From positions 1 to 57,940 of IMG/VR virus record IMGVR_UViG_3300031951_000177: a DNA stretch of 57,940 nucleotides; one strand, given 5' to 3'. Under the pieces are notes generated by a model, which ran no database searches, had not been told where the DNA came from, and worked only from the letters and a program-made list of their open reading frames with translations. A program made the translations under genes and the position numbers. This stretch comes from a virus. The number at the start of each line of letters is the position of its first letter. Within the stretch, counting starts at the first letter, position 1. Below, one piece after another: positions 55,313 to 57,940 of the stretch.

Positions 55313-57511
55313 TCAGATGCCGGCGCCCGTGTTGACACGCAGCGCAGCCTCCGCGTTGAAGATCTGACGCTGGTTGTCGATCTTCAGTGCCTCGAGGCGC
55401 TCCTTCGCGGCGATCTGCTCGCGAGTGAGCTGAGCGTCCTGGCCGAGCTTGGTCAGCGCCAGGTCGCGCTCGATGCCGGCCTCGGTCATCGCGATCTCGT
55501 ACTCGGCCTGCTCGCGCTGGCGGTTGTACTCGGTCTGCTGGGCCTGCTGAGCGCGGACCTCCTTGTTGTCCGCGATCTTGGCCATGTCGACCTCGGCCTT
55601 GATCTGAGCGGCCGCGATGCGAGGATCTTGCGGCGCGCCCATCTGGGCCTGAGCCTCGGCCTCTTGCTTGACCTGGTCCTCGGGCTTGAGCAGCTCCTCG
55701 GGGTTGACCTTGAACGCCTTAAGGATGGCCTTGAGCTCCTCGCGCTCCTTGAGGTGCGGGATGTAGCGCGGGTTGTTCGTGATGTTGGCCAGGTTCAACA
55801 GCGCCTGATTCTGGATGTCGCGCTCGATCAGCGCGGTGGATCCGCGGGCGTCGATCTCGTAGTCGCCCTTGATGGCCGGGTCTGGATCGTTGGCCATCTT
55901 CCAGTCGTAGTACCGACCGATGTGCGGCCTGGTGATCGTGTCGTCGTACAGCTTCACGCGCTGGCGCAGCACGGCGTTGGCGTTGTTGTACAGCATGACC
56001 ATGCCGCCGACGGTCTCGGGCGCACTGCCCTGCTCTCCGCCCATGATCTGGGGCATGCTGGACTCGGTGTCGGCGAACTGCATGGCAGCCTGCGCGATGG
56101 CCAGCAACTCCTCGAGGTGCGAATTGAACTCGAACACCGTCATGGCCGCACGCACGTCGTCGAGCTCGTCCTTGGCCAGCCAGACCTTGTTGGGCGTGAT
56201 CTCGTAGCTGCCGTTCTGCGGAATCACCATGCCCTTCTTGATGACGATCTGGCCGCCCAGCGAGGTGCGTCCGTTGTCCATCACTTGGCGCCAGGCGCTG
56301 TTGACCACGCGCTGCTGGTGCTCGAGCTCGTCGGGCAGGCCGTAGCCGAACGGGCTGTCGTCGGATTTGCGCCAGCAGTAGACGTCCACCGGCAGCGTGC
56401 GGTCCACAACCCACGACTCCATCGCACCCACGACCTTGTCGTTGACGATCACGAGCACGCCGAAGTCCACGTCGGTCAGCGGATCCTGCGTGCGGCTCGA
56501 GAGCATCTCCATCTCTTCGGGCTCGATCTCACCGTGGTACGTCCACATCTCGTAGGCGTCCTCGTTGATCATGTCGCGGATGATCCGTCCCTCGGCCACG
56601 CGCAGCTTCTGCGGCGGCGAGCGCAGCACCTCGCGGATGGCCTCCTCGTCGTAGCCTGGCAGGCCCACGAGCTGGCGCAGTTGCTTGCGGGTGACCATGC
56701 GACGCATGAAGAACCCGCGGCCGGCCTGGTGGTCGTTGCCGCAGCTCGGATCGAAGAAGCAGTCCCACGGGTCCATGCGCATGCTGGCCGGGACGATCGA
56801 CTCGTTGATCTGCAGCACCTGCGTGCCGCCAGCCTGCGGCAGCCAGACCTTGCTGGTCTGCCGGGCCGGGAACGGGCCGTACATGACCATCGTGCCCAGG
56901 CGCACGGCATCCTCGATGCCCTTGCGGCTCTCGCCGTTGTACTTGCACTCGGTCAGGCTGTCGTCGATCGAGCGCTCCATGGCCTCGGCCGCCTGCTTGG
57001 CGGCCTCCATGATGGCGTTGGCTTCCTCGTTGGCCGTGAAGCCGGTGGGCTGGCCAGTGGCCGGGTCGACGGTCTGGGCGTTGTTGCCCATCATGTCGGC
57101 CAGCTCAGGCAATGGCGTGGGACGGATGCCCCAGTTGCGGTCGTCCACGGGGAACAGGATCTCGCACATGCGCGCCACGGCCTGGTCGACCTTCGGGCGC
57201 ACGATGTTGATCACCACGCGAGAGCGCGTACCGTCCACCGCCTTGCGCGCCGGCGGGCCGTTGCGCAGGGTGTTCTCGAACTCGCCGGTGCTGTTGGTGT
57301 GCTCACCGAAGTAGAGCTGCGCGTTCCTGCGCCAGCGGCGCTCGACGTCGGTGTTGGTGGCGCGTGACTGCACCCACTGGTCGCGCATCTTGGCGAAGAC
57401 GGCGTACAGGCGCTCGATCTCGCCCTTCTGGCGGCCTTCAAACTCTTCCTGGGTCAGCACCTCGTCGCCGACCATGTAGGCGACTTCGGGCGGTAGATCT
57501 TTGGGGTCCAT
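55313..57511 (-). CDS. Portal protein
   Basis: 732 residues, about the size of the P22 portal. Recognisable stretches: RRWRRNAQLYFGEHTN near 60, VVINIVRPKVDQAVARMCE, DPWDCFFDPSC, DVYCWRKSDDSPFGYGLPDE, and a long C-terminal helix (DQVKQEAEAQAQMG to KERLEALKIDNQ) that would form the barrel. AAAGGA precedes the ATG; follows terL by 9 bp. Dodecameric DNA channel of the head. Confidence 0.9.
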   Translation of the reverse strand: MDPKDLPPEVAYMVGDEVLTQEEFEGRQKGEIERLYAVFAKMRDQWVQSRATNTDVERRWRRNAQLYFGEHTNSTGEFENTLRNGPPARKAVDGTRSRVVINIVRPKVDQAVARMCEILFPVDDRNWGIRPTPLPELADMMGNNAQTVDPATGQPTGFTANEEANAIMEAAKQAAEAMERSIDDSLTECKYNGESRKGIEDAVRLGTMVMYGPFPARQTSKVWLPQAGGTQVLQINESIVPASMRMDPWDCFFDPSCGNDHQAGRGFFMRRMVTRKQLRQLVGLPGYDEEAIREVLRSPPQKLRVAEGRIIRDMINEDAYEMWTYHGEIEPEEMEMLSSRTQDPLTDVDFGVLVIVNDKVVGAMESWVVDRTLPVDVYCWRKSDDSPFGYGLPDELEHQQRVVNSAWRQVMDNGRTSLGGQIVIKKGMVIPQNGSYEITPNKVWLAKDELDDVRAAMTVFEFNSHLEELLAIAQAAMQFADTESSMPQIMGGEQGSAPETVGGMVMLYNNANAVLRQRVKLYDDTITRPHIGRYYDWKMANDPDPAIKGDYEIDARGSTALIERDIQNQALLNLANITNNPRYIPHLKEREELKAILKAFKVNPEELLKPEDQVKQEAEAQAQMGAPQDPRIAAAQIKAEVDMAKIADNKEVRAQQAQQTEYNRQREQAEYEIAMTEAGIERDLALTKLGQDAQLTREQIAAKERLEALKIDNQRQIFNAEAALRVNTGAGI

Positions 57512-57520
57512 GGTGATCCT

Positions 57521-57940
57521 TTAGTAGCCGGTCACTTCGTCGAGGACCTGCCACGCAGCCTCAGCGCCTCGGGGCACTTCCCACTCTTCCTCTTCGTCCG
57601 GCCACGGCAGAGTCAGCGAAGGCTCGTCGATGCGGGCCAGGCAGTCCATGCCGTCGTCGAATCGACCCACCGGGAAGGTGGCGTACTCGACCTCGAGCAG
57701 CTCCTGGATCAGGTCGTGCGGGTTGCCCTGCACGTCGGTGTAGTTGAGCTGCTGAGGCAGCCACATGCGGCCACCCTCGAACCACGGGATGAGCCTGCGG
57801 ATGCGGGCGTTCTTCTCCACCGCACCAGCCACCTCGGTGATCTTGAAACGGTACTGCCGGCGCTCCATCTCCGCCTGGATGTGCGGGATGTCCGCCTGCA
57901 TGCCGTAGCGCTCGTAGCGCGTCTGCATCGGCTTGTGCTT
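57521..57940 (-). CDS. terL: Terminase large subunit, C-terminal part (runs off the window end)
   Basis: Continuation of the gene at 1-1321. The visible part begins in the nuclease domain (RYERYGMQADIPHIQAEMERR), continues ARIRRLIPWFEGGRMWLP and ends with the last nuclease aspartates in VGRFDDGMDCLA. Bases 57697-57940 duplicate 1-244, so the true unique part is 57521-57696. Stop at 57521, then AAAGGA and the portal start. Confidence 0.95.
   Translation of the reverse strand, partial: KHKPMQTRYERYGMQADIPHIQAEMERRQYRFKITEVAGAVEKNARIRRLIPWFEGGRMWLPQQLNYTDVQGNPHDLIQELLEVEYATFPVGRFDDGMDCLARIDEPSLTLPWPDEEEEWEVPRGAEAAWQVLDEVTGY
57697..57940. repeat. Terminal overlap of the circular map, right copy
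   Basis: Right-hand partner of 1-244; closing the circle here gives a 57,696-bp unit and one intact terL frame. Confidence 0.95.

Noticed and set aside
55247-57367. 706-residue plus-strand frame
   Set aside because: Antisense to the portal gene; mirror composition, no RBS.
1-57940. tRNA genes
   Set aside because: No cloverleaf with a GTTCGAATC-like T-arm and matching acceptor stem was noticed on either strand; a tRNAscan run would settle it.

Overview
The window is the whole genome of a tailed double-stranded DNA phage, opened inside the large terminase gene. Bases 1-244 recur at 57697-57940, so the sequence closes into a circle of about 57.7 kb. The gene set is that of a short-tailed (podovirus-like) phage: a large 732-residue portal, an N4-gp56-type major capsid protein, P22-like adaptor and tail-hub proteins, membrane-active and coiled-coil ejection-type proteins, and two very large polyvalent proteins. 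No tail sheath, tail tube or tape-measure gene is seen. The GC-rich, C/G-ending codon use and the many small accessory proteins of a type common in Burkholderia-group phages suggest a high-GC Gram-negative host, most likely a Burkholderiales bacterium (inference). No tRNA gene, CRISPR array, transposase, integrase or partition gene was found. Layout. (i) 8.07-8.72 kb is a lambda-like immunity region: a Cro-like gene (minus) and a CI-like gene (plus) diverge across a control region full of palindromes. (ii) Leftward from it lie a primase-helicase, an iteron-like array (5.46-5.79 kb, probable origin), RusA and a train of tiny overlapping genes ending at a terminator near 1.88 kb. (iii) Rightward (8.7-20.5 kb) is the early operon: small unknown genes in operator-controlled cassettes, an alarmone-hydrolase-like HD protein, a Sak4-like recombinase with an SSB-like partner, a Cas4/RecB-like exonuclease, an SF2 helicase, an HNH endonuclease and a MazG-like protein; it ends at a terminator (20.54 kb) inside the tail of the convergent late operon. 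(iv) The late operon is all minus: terS and terL (1.8-0 kb, continuing from 57.7 kb downward), portal, minor structural genes, scaffold, capsid, adaptor, tail hub, tail fibre, lysis genes, a repeat-rich coiled-coil protein, ejection proteins, the 2736-residue polyvalent protein, a ferritin-like protein and a 1151-residue polyvalent protein. Control. A short element, TATCACAATG or its palindromic form TATCAC-N4-GTGATA, occurs at early promoters and is scattered through both early arms and the late operon, nearly always pointing along local transcription. This resembles the stoperators of cluster A mycobacteriophages and implies a repressor that shuts transcription at many points. Two late promoters (near 1.93 and 51.0 kb) share a 29-bp block and are each followed at once by a terminator, the layout of a Q-type antitermination switch. 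Repressor plus iteron replicon without an integrase suggests a plasmid-like prophage state, or loss of lysogeny. Other points of note: a small gene nested antisense inside the giant polyvalent gene, and an alarmone theme (RelA/SpoT-like domain in the giant virion protein, an alarmone hydrolase and a MazG in the early operon).
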